Source: Pseudomonadota bacterium (GTDB lineage: Bacteria > Pseudomonadota > Gammaproteobacteria > Steroidobacterales > Steroidobacteraceae). Taken from it: a stretch of 64,000 nt of DNA. Numbering within the stretch: the stretch's first letter is position 1; the number at the start of each line of letters is the position of its first letter. Below are positions 8,900 through 17,364 of the stretch, piece by piece. The stretch spans positions 1 through 64,000 of the forward strand of contig JAFAEQ010000052.1 of assembly GCA_023423935.1 (NCBI GenBank). Direction: 5' to 3'. The notes below the pieces were generated by a model, which was not told where the DNA came from, ran no database searches, and saw nothing but the letters and a program-made list of their open reading frames with translations. The translations under genes and the position numbers were made by a program.

Positions 8900-8983
8900 C
8901 GTGCACCCCTCGCTTGAGCGCACATACGCTCGAGCACGATATAGTTCGGCCTCTGATCGCTGATAACAAAGAGGGGGCACAGG

Positions 8984-10474
8984 ATGAGGCGCGCCGGCAT
9001 CACCTGTTCGATCGTGGCCGTATTGTCGTTGCCCGCAGGCGTTCTTGCGCAGGCGTTGCAGTTTTCGGATCTCGAAGGTTGGTGGATCGGCGAGCCTGAG
9101 CACGCCGGAGAGCGCTCGCGCATTCACCTGCGCTTCGCGCAAGTCGAGGGCCAGGAGAAGGCGCAGCTCGCGATTCCGAACATCGGCGCTTACGACATCG
9201 ATCTGGGTGCTGTGACGATCGAGGGAAACCAGCTCGATACGAAGCCCCTGTCCTTTCCTTTGACCTGGGATGCCAGGTCGCAGCGTCTGAAAGGATTGAT
9301 TCCGAAGGACGCGGCGCCGGTCTACGACATACCGGTCGAGTTCCGGCGTAGCGACGCGCTCGAGCGGCCCGATGCGCCGCAATGGTCGATCAAGAAACCG
9401 AAGACGTTGTGGTCGCTACAGATCGGTGGTCCAGCTTGGGCGGGACTCGAGATCGATCGCCAGACGCAGTGGCTTTTCGCGGCAAACGACTCTGGTGTGT
9501 TGCATGCGATCGATCCTTCGGGATCGATTCGCTGGCGGTTCGAGACGGGCAAGTCGATCCGGGCTCGCCCGACAGTTATCGGAGCGATCGTCTACGTTTC
9601 TTCGGACGCCGGATTTCTCTTCGCGCTCGATGCGAAGAGCGGCCGTGAGCAATGGCGCGCGAAGATCAATGCGGGCAGTCCTGAACGCATTCCTACCGAC
9701 CAGGAAAAATCACGCTGGGATCGTTACAGCTCCAGCGTCGTCGCGGCGCAGGGGCGTCTGTTCGTTGCGAGTCGCGACAATCATCTGTACGCGCTCGATC
9801 TGCAGTCGGGCAAACAGCTCTGGCGAGTGGCGAGCGCCGACATGATGACTGCCACGCCCGCGCTGTATCGCGATTCGATCATCTTCGCGGGATTCGATGG
9901 CAAAGTTCAGGCGGTCGCTGCGAAAGACGGCTCGCCGCGCTGGACCTACGATGCGAAGCTGCCGGTACCGGGAGATGTCGTGGTGGAGGGAGATCAGGTG
10001 CTTATTGGCAGCCGAACATACGATTTGGTTGCGCTCGAGGCGGCCACAGGCAAAGAGTTGTGGAAGCACTACTACTGGTTCTCGTGGATCGAGAGTCCGC
10101 CGGTCGTGAAGGGCGATACGGTTTATACGGGCTCGTCGGATGCCGTGAGTGTTTATGCGATCGATGTGAAGAGCGGCGCTTTGCGATGGCAGACAGCGGT
10201 GCCCGGGTGGGCATGGGCACGTCCTGCGGTGGACGAAGATCTGTTGATCGCAGGGACGGTCGGTACGGGTGCTTATCAGGGGTTTCGCGCCGGATCGCTC
10301 GCCGGACTCGATCGACGCACGGGGGAGATTCGGTGGCTGTACCTGGATCCGCCCGACCCGGAGTCGCTCGGAGCCGGGAAGAGCTGGGGTTTCGGCGCGT
10401 CGCCGCTCATCGTCGGTGATCGCATTTATGCGATGGATCTCGATGGCCGCGTGCTCTGCCTGGAGCGAAGCTGA
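8984..10474 (+). CDS. Secreted PQQ-like beta-propeller repeat protein
   Basis: The 496-residue protein has a signal peptide (cleavage after VLAQA, near residue 24), an N-terminal domain of about 130 residues, and then repeated propeller blades. The repeats have the PQQ-like pattern: an aspartate, a small residue, then GxxxWR or GKxxW, as in DPSGSIRWRFETGKS, DAKSGREQWRAKI, DLQSGKQLWRVAS, AAKDGSPRWTYDA, EAATGKELWKHYY and DVKSGALRWQTAV. Such propellers include BamB and quinoprotein dehydrogenases. I see no quinoprotein catalytic context and no bam genes, so a binding or scaffolding role in the periplasm is more likely than catalysis. It converges with the LpxO-like gene. Confidence 0.85.
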   Translation: MRRAGITCSIVAVLSLPAGVLAQALQFSDLEGWWIGEPEHAGERSRIHLRFAQVEGQEKAQLAIPNIGAYDIDLGAVTIEGNQLDTKPLSFPLTWDARSQRLKGLIPKDAAPVYDIPVEFRRSDALERPDAPQWSIKKPKTLWSLQIGGPAWAGLEIDRQTQWLFAANDSGVLHAIDPSGSIRWRFETGKSIRARPTVIGAIVYVSSDAGFLFALDAKSGREQWRAKINAGSPERIPTDQEKSRWDRYSSSVVAAQGRLFVASRDNHLYALDLQSGKQLWRVASADMMTATPALYRDSIIFAGFDGKVQAVAAKDGSPRWTYDAKLPVPGDVVVEGDQVLIGSRTYDLVALEAATGKELWKHYYWFSWIESPPVVKGDTVYTGSSDAVSVYAIDVKSGALRWQTAVPGWAWARPAVDEDLLIAGTVGTGAYQGFRAGSLAGLDRRTGEIRWLYLDPPDPESLGAGKSWGFGASPLIVGDRIYAMDLDGRVLCLERS

Positions 10475-10486
10475 ATGGGCCGAGCA

Positions 10487-11428
10487 TCAAAAGAGATGTC
10501 TCAGGAAGATCGCGTACACGAGGCCACCCAGCAGCAGCCACTTCAGCGTGTAGTAGACGGTGCGATTCCAGGCTTTGAGTCGCTTCGCAAGCAGCCGTAG
10601 CTGATACGCATACTCGAAGAGTCTGTTCAGCACACCGACCTTCTCGCCGGGAAGGTTCTGTGTCGCTGCGGCGCGGGCAAAGGGCTGGCCGATCCAGTGG
10701 TTGATCGCCCGGACGATCGGGTTGGAGAGCGGACGCTCGACATCGCAGAAGAGAATGAGTCGCTGCACGTCCGTCTGATTCTCTGCGCGATGGATGTACG
10801 TCTCATCGAACATCACCGCTTCGCCGTCCTTCCAGTAGTAGAGCTCACCGTCCACGAAGATGTGGCACTTCTCCGAGTTGGGCGTGCGCAGTCCGAGGTG
10901 ATAGCGCAGCGATCCTGCGAAGGGATCGCGATGCGAGGGCAGGCGCGCGCCCGGCGGCAACAGAGCGAACATCGCTGCATGGATGGATGGGACGCTCGAA
11001 AGCAGCGCAGTCGTCTTGGGACAGAGGTCCCGCGCTGACGGCAGAAAGTCGTCGTACCACTTGAGATAGAAGCGTTTCCAGCCACTCTTGAAGAAGGAAT
11101 TGAAGCCGAGGTCGTTGTACTTCGATGCCGAGCGGATATAGCCCTCATCGAAGAGTCTCAGGCCCTCGTCGCGAATCGTCTCCCAGTTCTGCTGCAACGT
11201 GTCGAGCTCCGGAAAATGCTTGAGCTCGATGAACGGCCGCGCCGGCACCGCCGAAAACAGGTACATGAGCGCGTTGTAGGGCGCCATGAACGTCGAATGA
11301 TCGGTGAGCTGTCGCCCGATCGTATGACGTACGCGTCCGCGCAGATGCGTGAACACACCCGCGGCGATGAAAGTGGCCAGGATGACCAGGCGGGTCAGTG
11401 AGCCCGAAACAGCGTGGAGAGAGTTCAT
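10487..11428 (-). CDS. lpxO: LpxO-like aspartyl/asparaginyl beta-hydroxylase family protein
   Basis: From the ATG at 11428 the protein has 313 residues, close to the ~300 of LpxO, the Fe(II)/2-oxoglutarate enzyme that 2-hydroxylates a lipid A acyl chain. An N-terminal membrane anchor (about residues 10-27) and a C-terminal hydrophobic segment fit an inner-membrane enzyme. The catalytic core has SHRDPFAGSLRYHLGL (His166, Asp168), a DETYIHRAENQ segment with His213, and Arg223 in QRLILF for 2-oxoglutarate. Relatives act on proteins, so the lipid A role is likely but not proven. It is divergent from the rhomboid gene. Confidence 0.8.
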   Translation of the reverse strand: MNSLHAVSGSLTRLVILATFIAAGVFTHLRGRVRHTIGRQLTDHSTFMAPYNALMYLFSAVPARPFIELKHFPELDTLQQNWETIRDEGLRLFDEGYIRSASKYNDLGFNSFFKSGWKRFYLKWYDDFLPSARDLCPKTTALLSSVPSIHAAMFALLPPGARLPSHRDPFAGSLRYHLGLRTPNSEKCHIFVDGELYYWKDGEAVMFDETYIHRAENQTDVQRLILFCDVERPLSNPIVRAINHWIGQPFARAAATQNLPGEKVGVLNRLFEYAYQLRLLAKRLKAWNRTVYYTLKWLLLGGLVYAIFLRHLF

Positions 11429-11620
11429 GGCTGTCGGTGACGTCCGTGTCCATTTGAACGAGCTTGTGATTCTAGCCCGCGGTTCGTGTGGACGGCAGCC
11501 GCAGCAGGTATCCTTGGACGATAGGCAAATTTCCGGAAAAAACACCGCGTGCCTGCATTGCCTCTATCCGGGGAGTGCATCGTGCGGAAATGTCATCGGA
11601 CTACTTAAAAGGATCGACAC

Positions 11621-12226
11621 GTGAACTTCGTCGGCAGTCCCGCAGCCTCCGTCATCTTTTTCGCCACGATCATCGTGAGTCTGCTCGCGCTCTATCAGAT
11701 GCCGCAGTTGGCGGAGAAGAGTCTCTTCAGGCCTTATTGGTTCTTCCGCCGTCGCCAGTACGCGACCGTGGTCACCAGCGCCTTCGTGCATGCGGATCTG
11801 ATGCATCTGCTGTTCAACATGATGACGTTCTACTTCTTCGCATTTCCGCTGGAACGTTTCATCGGCAGCTTCTGGTTCGTCGTGTTGTATGCGGCAGGTC
11901 TGCTCCTGAGTCATGCCGGTACTTACTACAGCCACAAGAACGAACCCGAGTACGCATGCCTCGGCGCTTCAGGTGCAATCTCGGCAGTCCTGTTTGCGGC
12001 GATCGTGTATTTCCCCGATCAATCCTTGTTCATTCTGCCGATTCCCATTCCTATTCCCGCGCCGCTGTTTGCGGTCGGCTATCTTCTTTACAGCTACTAC
12101 GCATCGAAACATCCGCAAGGAAGGATCAATCACGACGCACATCTCGGCGGTGCAGTGGCAGGTTTGCTCTTCGTGGCACTGTTGACTCCGCAAGCGTACG
12201 GATCGCTGTTTCGCGCACTCTTCTGA
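11621..12226 (+). CDS. Rhomboid family intramembrane serine protease
   Basis: The 201-residue polytopic protein has the rhomboid core: HLLFNM (His62, Asn66) in the second membrane segment, the nucleophile motif GASGAIS with Ser117, and DAHLGGA with catalytic His174. About six membrane helices can be counted, the minimal bacterial form. It would cleave transmembrane substrates within the inner membrane. The start is GTG with AAGGA seven bases upstream. It is transcribed away from the LpxO-like gene and has no obvious partner. Confidence 0.9.
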   Translation: MNFVGSPAASVIFFATIIVSLLALYQMPQLAEKSLFRPYWFFRRRQYATVVTSAFVHADLMHLLFNMMTFYFFAFPLERFIGSFWFVVLYAAGLLLSHAGTYYSHKNEPEYACLGASGAISAVLFAAIVYFPDQSLFILPIPIPIPAPLFAVGYLLYSYYASKHPQGRINHDAHLGGAVAGLLFVALLTPQAYGSLFRALF

Positions 12227-12657
12227 CGTCGAGAGGATTGGAGTTGTCGCGGTGCATGACGTACTTCAGCGTATGTGGCACTGCGCGAGGGCGGTGATAC
12301 GGTCCCCTGACTTTCCATGGGGACGGCGATCATGGATGCGCCTGGAGATCTGCGGGACTCTCGTGCCTGGCGGTTGCTGATTCGCACTGCGTGCGTCCCG
12401 CGCCCGCAGTCAGCCTATTCTGAAGAGATCGTCTGGCCGCGTCGTGCCCGCGTTGCGCATTGCGGCCGCTTCTTAGCCGCGCTCGATTGCGTCATCCTCG
12501 ATGCTTCGTTCCCCAGTCATCGACTGGTCCATCGGCTTGCGATCCGCGCCGGTGTCCGCCTTCTTTTGCTTCGTCGCAGTGCGCGCAGGCTTTCGTGGAT
12601 AGCCAGGACGTCCGATCGATCCCGTCGAACGACAACGATGCTCAAAGGATGCAATCC
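12227..12657 (+). other. Non-coding leader upstream of the TonB receptor
   Basis: No convincing gene lies here. GTCCCC and GGGGAC at about 12301-12323 can form a short hairpin. The open frame of the TonB receptor extends back to 12460, but that part has no protein-like composition and the real start has its own ribosome-binding site. It probably holds the receptor's promoter and leader; I could not identify a riboswitch or Fur box. Confidence 0.5.
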
Positions 12658-15042
12658 ATGAACAAGATCAACATGGCGATTGCTACGGCTGCGATGCTTC
12701 CGATGCTGGCGTTCGGTGCCAGTAACGAACAACAGGACAGACTCATCGTCGAAATCATCGTTACCGCGCAGAAGCGTGCGAGCGCGCTGCAGGATGTGCC
12801 CTTCTCGGTCGCGGCAATGGGTGAATCGCAGATCCGCGACACGGGTACCACCGACATCGCCGAGCTGGCACGCAACGTGGCGGGATTGTCGATCACCGAT
12901 CTGGGTCCGGGTCAGAGCCAGGTTGCGATTCGCGGTGTGAGTGCAGGGCAGGTCGTGCGCGATCTCGTTGGTGGCGTGAAGGAGTCCGTCGGCGTGTACC
13001 TGGACGAGTCGCCGATCTCGCAGGCGCTGTTCACGCCGGATCTGGATCTGTTCGACCTGGAGCGCTTCGAGGTGCTGCGCGGTCCGCAAGGCACGTTGTT
13101 CGGTGCAGGTTCGGCATCCGGAACGCTGCGCTACATCACACGCCAACCGCAACTGGGCAAGTTCGAAGGCGCCGCCGAAGCAGGTCTCTACAGCGGCAGT
13201 GATATGGATACGGGCGGTGACATCAAGGCCGCAATCAATGCACCGCTGGGTACCACCGCAGCAGTCCGGATCGTGGGGTACTACGATGAACTGGCCGGCT
13301 TCATCGACTCCTATTACCCCGGACGCGCGGTTCGCAAGGACGTGAATGGTGGTCATCGGACCGGCGGGCGAGCCGCGCTGCTGTTCAAGCCGAACGATGT
13401 CGTCTCGATCACGCCGCGCATCGTCTATCAGAAGCTCAAAACGGATGGTTTTCCGCGCATCGACGTTTACAACATCCTCGGCAATCCCTACACGACGACG
13501 CAGCCGGCGATCGATCCAGGCAAGCGTGGGCAGGTCACGCAGCTGACCGAAGGCATCGACGATGAGTTCAAGCTCGCAGACCTTCACATGGATTTCACGC
13601 TCGGCTCGATGACATTGACCTCGATCACTTCGTACACGGATCGCGATGTGGTCGTGACTCGCGATGCCAGCTCACTGTCCGGCAGCGTGACGTACCAGTT
13701 CGGCGGCGATCCCGCTGAGGTTCGTTTAAGCTCGCCGCTCATCGATACCACCAGTCTGAAAGCCTTCAGCCAGGAGATCCGCCTGGCTTCGGATTCGAGC
13801 GGAGCGATCGAGTGGCTGGTCGGTGCGTTCTATCAGGATATCGATCGCAAGTACGGGCAGGATTTGCCGACGCCTGGCTACGATGCATTCCTGATACGCA
13901 TTGGATTGCCGCCGAGCAGCGGTTTCAATGCGCCGCCCGATACACCGTACTTCTCCAAGGTTCCGTTCAAGCTCAAACAGTTCGCTCTGTTCGGCGAGGC
14001 GACCTGGCATCTGAATCAGCAGTGGGCGGTGACCGGCGGAGTTCGGTACTACGATTTCGATGAAGACCGCACGCTGACATTCGCGGGCGTTTTTGCCGAT
14101 CAGGGTTACACCGACGAGCCGGGCTCGACGAGTTCGGACGGCATCTCGCCGCGAGCGATCGTGAGTTTCAAGCCGAACGAGGATCTGCGGTTCAATGCGC
14201 AGGTTTCGCGTGGCTTCCGGCTCGGCGGAATCAACGATCCGTTGAACGTCACGCTGTGCACGCCCGCGGATCTTGCGATCTATGAAGGTCAGCCGACGTT
14301 CAAGGACGAGAAGGTGACCAACTACGAGATCGACGCCAAGACGCGCCTGGCGGGCGGACGCGTCCAGTTCAATGCGGCGGTCTTCTTCTCGGATATCGAC
14401 AATTTGCAGGTAATCGCCGATGCAGGCTCGTGCTCGTCGCGCATCGTGCTCAACGCGCAAGGCCAGAGCAAAGGTGCGGAAGCGGAGATGCTCGCGCGCT
14501 GGGGCAAGCTCGATCTGGGTGTGTCCGCCAGCTACATCGACGCGCAGATCACGCAAACGCGTAACGATGCGAATGGCAATCCCATCGCAGGTATTCGCGA
14601 TGGCAATCGATTGCCGACCTCACCCGAATGGCAGGCAGCTGCAAGCGCGACGTACAACTGGGATTTCAGCGCGTCGCTCGAGGGCTTCGCCAACTTCACG
14701 TATCAGTATGTCGGTTCGTCCTGGACACAGCTCGCCGATCAGGAGCCGCCGTTCGGTTGCGTAGGTGTGGTCGTCGGTTGCACGGGCGCTCCCGGATTCT
14801 TCGCGTTCGGCGATCCGACCATTACAGGCTTTACGTTCGATCCGAAGCTGCCGAGCTACGACATCGGCAACTTGCGGATTGGCGTCAGGACGGCGCGATG
14901 GGAGGCTGCGCTGTTCCTGAACAATGTGTGGGACGAGCGCGCATTTCTGTCACTGGATCGCGAGCGTGGCACGCGCGCGCGTGTCGGTTATCTCACCAAC
15001 ACACCGCGTACTTACGGTGCAAACGTGCACGTGAACTTCTGA
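12658..15042 (+). CDS. TonB-dependent outer-membrane receptor
   Basis: From the ATG at 12658 (AAAGGA eight bases upstream) the protein is 794 residues. A signal peptide ends near FGA (residue 21). The TonB box region (IIVTAQKR, about 32-39) leads into the plug (DVPFSVAAMGESQI to DLERFEVLRGPQGTLFGAGSASGTLRYITRQP). The rest is a 22-strand-type barrel with many aromatic and Gly-rich strands; the final strand ends in NVHVNF with the terminal Phe used by the BAM machinery. It belongs to the large receptor class with RGPQGTLFG plugs seen in Steroidobacter, Sphingomonas and Xanthomonas. The ligand is unknown. It may work with the DUF885 lipoprotein peptidase that follows it. Confidence 0.93.
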   Translation: MNKINMAIATAAMLPMLAFGASNEQQDRLIVEIIVTAQKRASALQDVPFSVAAMGESQIRDTGTTDIAELARNVAGLSITDLGPGQSQVAIRGVSAGQVVRDLVGGVKESVGVYLDESPISQALFTPDLDLFDLERFEVLRGPQGTLFGAGSASGTLRYITRQPQLGKFEGAAEAGLYSGSDMDTGGDIKAAINAPLGTTAAVRIVGYYDELAGFIDSYYPGRAVRKDVNGGHRTGGRAALLFKPNDVVSITPRIVYQKLKTDGFPRIDVYNILGNPYTTTQPAIDPGKRGQVTQLTEGIDDEFKLADLHMDFTLGSMTLTSITSYTDRDVVVTRDASSLSGSVTYQFGGDPAEVRLSSPLIDTTSLKAFSQEIRLASDSSGAIEWLVGAFYQDIDRKYGQDLPTPGYDAFLIRIGLPPSSGFNAPPDTPYFSKVPFKLKQFALFGEATWHLNQQWAVTGGVRYYDFDEDRTLTFAGVFADQGYTDEPGSTSSDGISPRAIVSFKPNEDLRFNAQVSRGFRLGGINDPLNVTLCTPADLAIYEGQPTFKDEKVTNYEIDAKTRLAGGRVQFNAAVFFSDIDNLQVIADAGSCSSRIVLNAQGQSKGAEAEMLARWGKLDLGVSASYIDAQITQTRNDANGNPIAGIRDGNRLPTSPEWQAAASATYNWDFSASLEGFANFTYQYVGSSWTQLADQEPPFGCVGVVVGCTGAPGFFAFGDPTITGFTFDPKLPSYDIGNLRIGVRTARWEAALFLNNVWDERAFLSLDRERGTRARVGYLTNTPRTYGANVHVNF

Positions 15043-15136
15043 CGAGCGGTTGCCATGGCGAGCGAGCGTGAGCGCGGCGTGCCCCTGCTGATCTCAATGC
15101 GTATGATCGGGCCATCCCTTTCCTTCGAGGTCGGAC

Positions 15137-16870
15137 ATGGCGCCCATCGTTCGCGTTCTTCTCTGCCTCACGGTTGCGGTCCTGATCGGTGGCTGCGATC
15201 GCTCGCCGCCAGCAACGCAGCCTGCCACAGCGGAGTCGATGAATCAGGCCGCCTGGCCCAGCTTCGTCGACAAGTACATCGAAGACTATTTCCTGCACAA
15301 CCCGACGTTCGCTGTTGGTGCAGGCCGACATGAGTTCGATGGTCAGCTTCCGGATTGGAGCGCCGAAGGTTTGCAGAAGACGCTGGCATGGCTCGAGAAG
15401 GCGCGTGCCGATGCCGAGGCGATCTCCGAGAACGGTCTGACGCCGGAGCAGCGATTCCAGCGCGAGTATTTGCTCGCGAGGATCGATGATGACTTGTTCT
15501 GGCTGCGCGAGGCACAGCTGCCGCTCACTAACGTTTCCTACTACTTCGACTACGGTCTGGATCCGAGTGCTTATGTGACGGTGCCTTATGCGCCCGCGGA
15601 TGAGCGTCTGCGCGCGTTCATCAAGTACGCTCGCGCCGTCCCCGGCGCGCTTGCCCAGATCAAGAGCAATCTGCGCACGCCGATGCCGCAGACGTTCATC
15701 GACTATGGTGTGAAGGGATTCGCGGGTTTCGCAGATTTTTATCGCAATGACGTGCCGCAGGCGTTCGTTGAGGTCGCGGATCCGGCGCTGCAGTCAGAGC
15801 TCACATCAGCGCTCGAGCCTGCCGCACAGGCAATGCTGGAGATGAGCAAATGGATCGAGTCGCAGCGAGCCAATGCGACGGACAATTTCAGGCTCGGGCC
15901 TGAAAAATTCGCCGCGATGCTACGCATGACCGAAGGCGTGACAACGCCTGTCGAGCGGCTCGCCGCGATCGGTCAGGCTGATCTCGATCGCAATCTGCAG
16001 GCACTCGAAGCAGCCTGCAAAGCGTATTTGCCGGAGGGCTCGCTCAAACAATGTGTAGCTAAGCAGGAAGCGAACAAACCGAAAGATGGGCCTGTACAGC
16101 GTGCGCGCGATCAGCTCGGGGAACTGCGTAAGTTCATCGTCGATCACGCCATTGTCAGCATTCCGGGCACCGAAGAGGCCAAGGTGGAGGCAGCGCCCGC
16201 GTACAAGGCGCAGAACTCCGCATACATCAACATTCCGGGGCCGTACGAGAAGAACATGCCCTCGGTGTATTACATCGCACCTCCGGATCCCAGCTGGAGC
16301 AAGGCGGAACAGGAGGCGTACATCCCTGCCGAAGCGACACTTCTTTTCACGACGGTGCATGAGGTGTGGCCCGGACACTTCCTGCAGTTTCTGCATTCGA
16401 ATCGTTCGCCCTGGCGCTTCGGTCAGCTGATGGTCGGTTATGCCTTCGCCGAAGGCTGGGCGCATTACGCCGAGGAGCTGATGGTCGAGCAGGGTCTTGC
16501 GAAGGACGATCCCGAGCTGCAGGTCGGGCAGCTGCTGAATGCATTGCTGAGAAATGTTCGGTATGTGTGTGCGATCGGCCTGCACACCAGCGACATGACC
16601 GTTGCGCAATGCGAGCAGATGTTTCGCGACAAGGGTTATCAGGATCCGGGCAATGCGCGTCAACAGGCCGCGCGCGGGACATACGATCCCGCCTATCTGA
16701 ACTACACGATGGGCAAGCTGATGATCCGCAAGCTGCGCGCCGACTGGATGGCGGCAAACCCGGATAAATCCCTCAAGCAGTTTCACGATCAGTTCTTGTC
16801 TTACGGCGGCCCGCCTATTCCGCTGGTCGGAGCGCAGATGCTGGGGACTCAGCAACGGGAGCTGTTCTAG
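15137..16870 (+). CDS. DUF885 lipoprotein, putative zinc metallopeptidase
   Basis: The 577-residue protein has a lipoprotein signal (lipobox LIGGC, Cys20) and a largely helical body of the DUF885 family. The family's metal motif H-E-x-x-P-G-H is present as HEVWPGH at residues 408-414, followed by the glutamate-bearing segment AFAEGWAHYAEEL. Members are treated as zinc peptidases or carboxypeptidases of the thermolysin-like clan. The C-terminal GPPIPLVG segment is typical. It lies 94 bases after the TonB receptor in the same direction, so the two may be cotranscribed, a common arrangement for peptide uptake. Confidence 0.88.
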   Translation: MAPIVRVLLCLTVAVLIGGCDRSPPATQPATAESMNQAAWPSFVDKYIEDYFLHNPTFAVGAGRHEFDGQLPDWSAEGLQKTLAWLEKARADAEAISENGLTPEQRFQREYLLARIDDDLFWLREAQLPLTNVSYYFDYGLDPSAYVTVPYAPADERLRAFIKYARAVPGALAQIKSNLRTPMPQTFIDYGVKGFAGFADFYRNDVPQAFVEVADPALQSELTSALEPAAQAMLEMSKWIESQRANATDNFRLGPEKFAAMLRMTEGVTTPVERLAAIGQADLDRNLQALEAACKAYLPEGSLKQCVAKQEANKPKDGPVQRARDQLGELRKFIVDHAIVSIPGTEEAKVEAAPAYKAQNSAYINIPGPYEKNMPSVYYIAPPDPSWSKAEQEAYIPAEATLLFTTVHEVWPGHFLQFLHSNRSPWRFGQLMVGYAFAEGWAHYAEELMVEQGLAKDDPELQVGQLLNALLRNVRYVCAIGLHTSDMTVAQCEQMFRDKGYQDPGNARQQAARGTYDPAYLNYTMGKLMIRKLRADWMAANPDKSLKQFHDQFLSYGGPPIPLVGAQMLGTQQRELF

Positions 16871-17036
16871 TGCCCTGTAACAGCCGATTCAGTATTGATG
16901 TCACCCCAGCGAAGGCCCCGAGGGGTCACCCCAGCGTAGGCCGGGGTCCAGGCCCGAGGGGAATCCCGCCGGAGATCGGGCCTTCGCCTGGATGACGACC
17001 AAAGCAGCACTCTCGAATCAGTCGTTACAGTCCACC
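16871..17036. repeat. MITE-like palindromic element
   Basis: Outer arms CTGTAACAGCCGATTC (from 16875) and its imperfect complement GAATCAGTCGTTACAG (ending 17031) bracket inner arms TCACCCCAGCGAAGGCCC (from 16901) and GGGCCTTCGCCTGGATGAC (ending near 16997). A direct repeat, GTCACCCCAGCG, occurs twice on the left (near 16900 and 16925). The whole ~165 bases can fold as one long imperfect hairpin and holds no open frame. It starts one base after the DUF885 stop codon. Confidence 0.7.
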
Positions 17037-17361
17037 AGGTAACCTCTGATCAATTCGCCATTCGCAACCATAGTTGCTTCGCCCGCCGAAGCCTTTCAAC
17101 CAGTTGCAGACTTGCGAGGTCAGGGAAGGTCGATAAATCAGAGCCTCCTTGGCCATATCCGCACGGGAGCGAATTGAGCAAAACCCCGAGGCGCGCTTGA
17201 GGGCGCGAGCGCCGAGCCGTTGTCCTGGCAATAGTCCCAGAACGTGCGGTCCATCACTGAACGGGGTTATCGGCGCGCGGATCGCTGTTGGCTTGCCGCA
17301 CAAGTTTGAGTTGGCTCACTTCTGGGGCCTGAGCATCTGAGTAGAGTCCTGTGCGTCGGTC
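17037..17361. other. Intergenic region before the hybrid kinase
   Basis: No gene here is supportable. A minus-strand open frame (17025-17156 from its last ATG) reads as a short Trp/Gly-rich peptide but has no ribosome-binding site and runs into the palindromic repeat. The region presumably carries the kinase promoter. Confidence 0.4.
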
Positions 17362-17364
17362 TTG

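Noticed and set aside
12227..12657. Cobalamin riboswitch upstream of the TonB receptor
   Set aside because: I could not find the conserved B12-box; only a short hairpin is visible.
12517..13587. Long minus-strand open frame (356 codons) opposite the TonB receptor
   Set aside because: It mirrors a clear TonB receptor; its translation is Arg/His/Leu-rich with no domain, as expected for the antisense of a GC-rich gene.
17025..17303. Minus-strand frame before the hybrid kinase
   Set aside because: No ribosome-binding site, it runs into the palindromic repeat, and the composition is not convincing.
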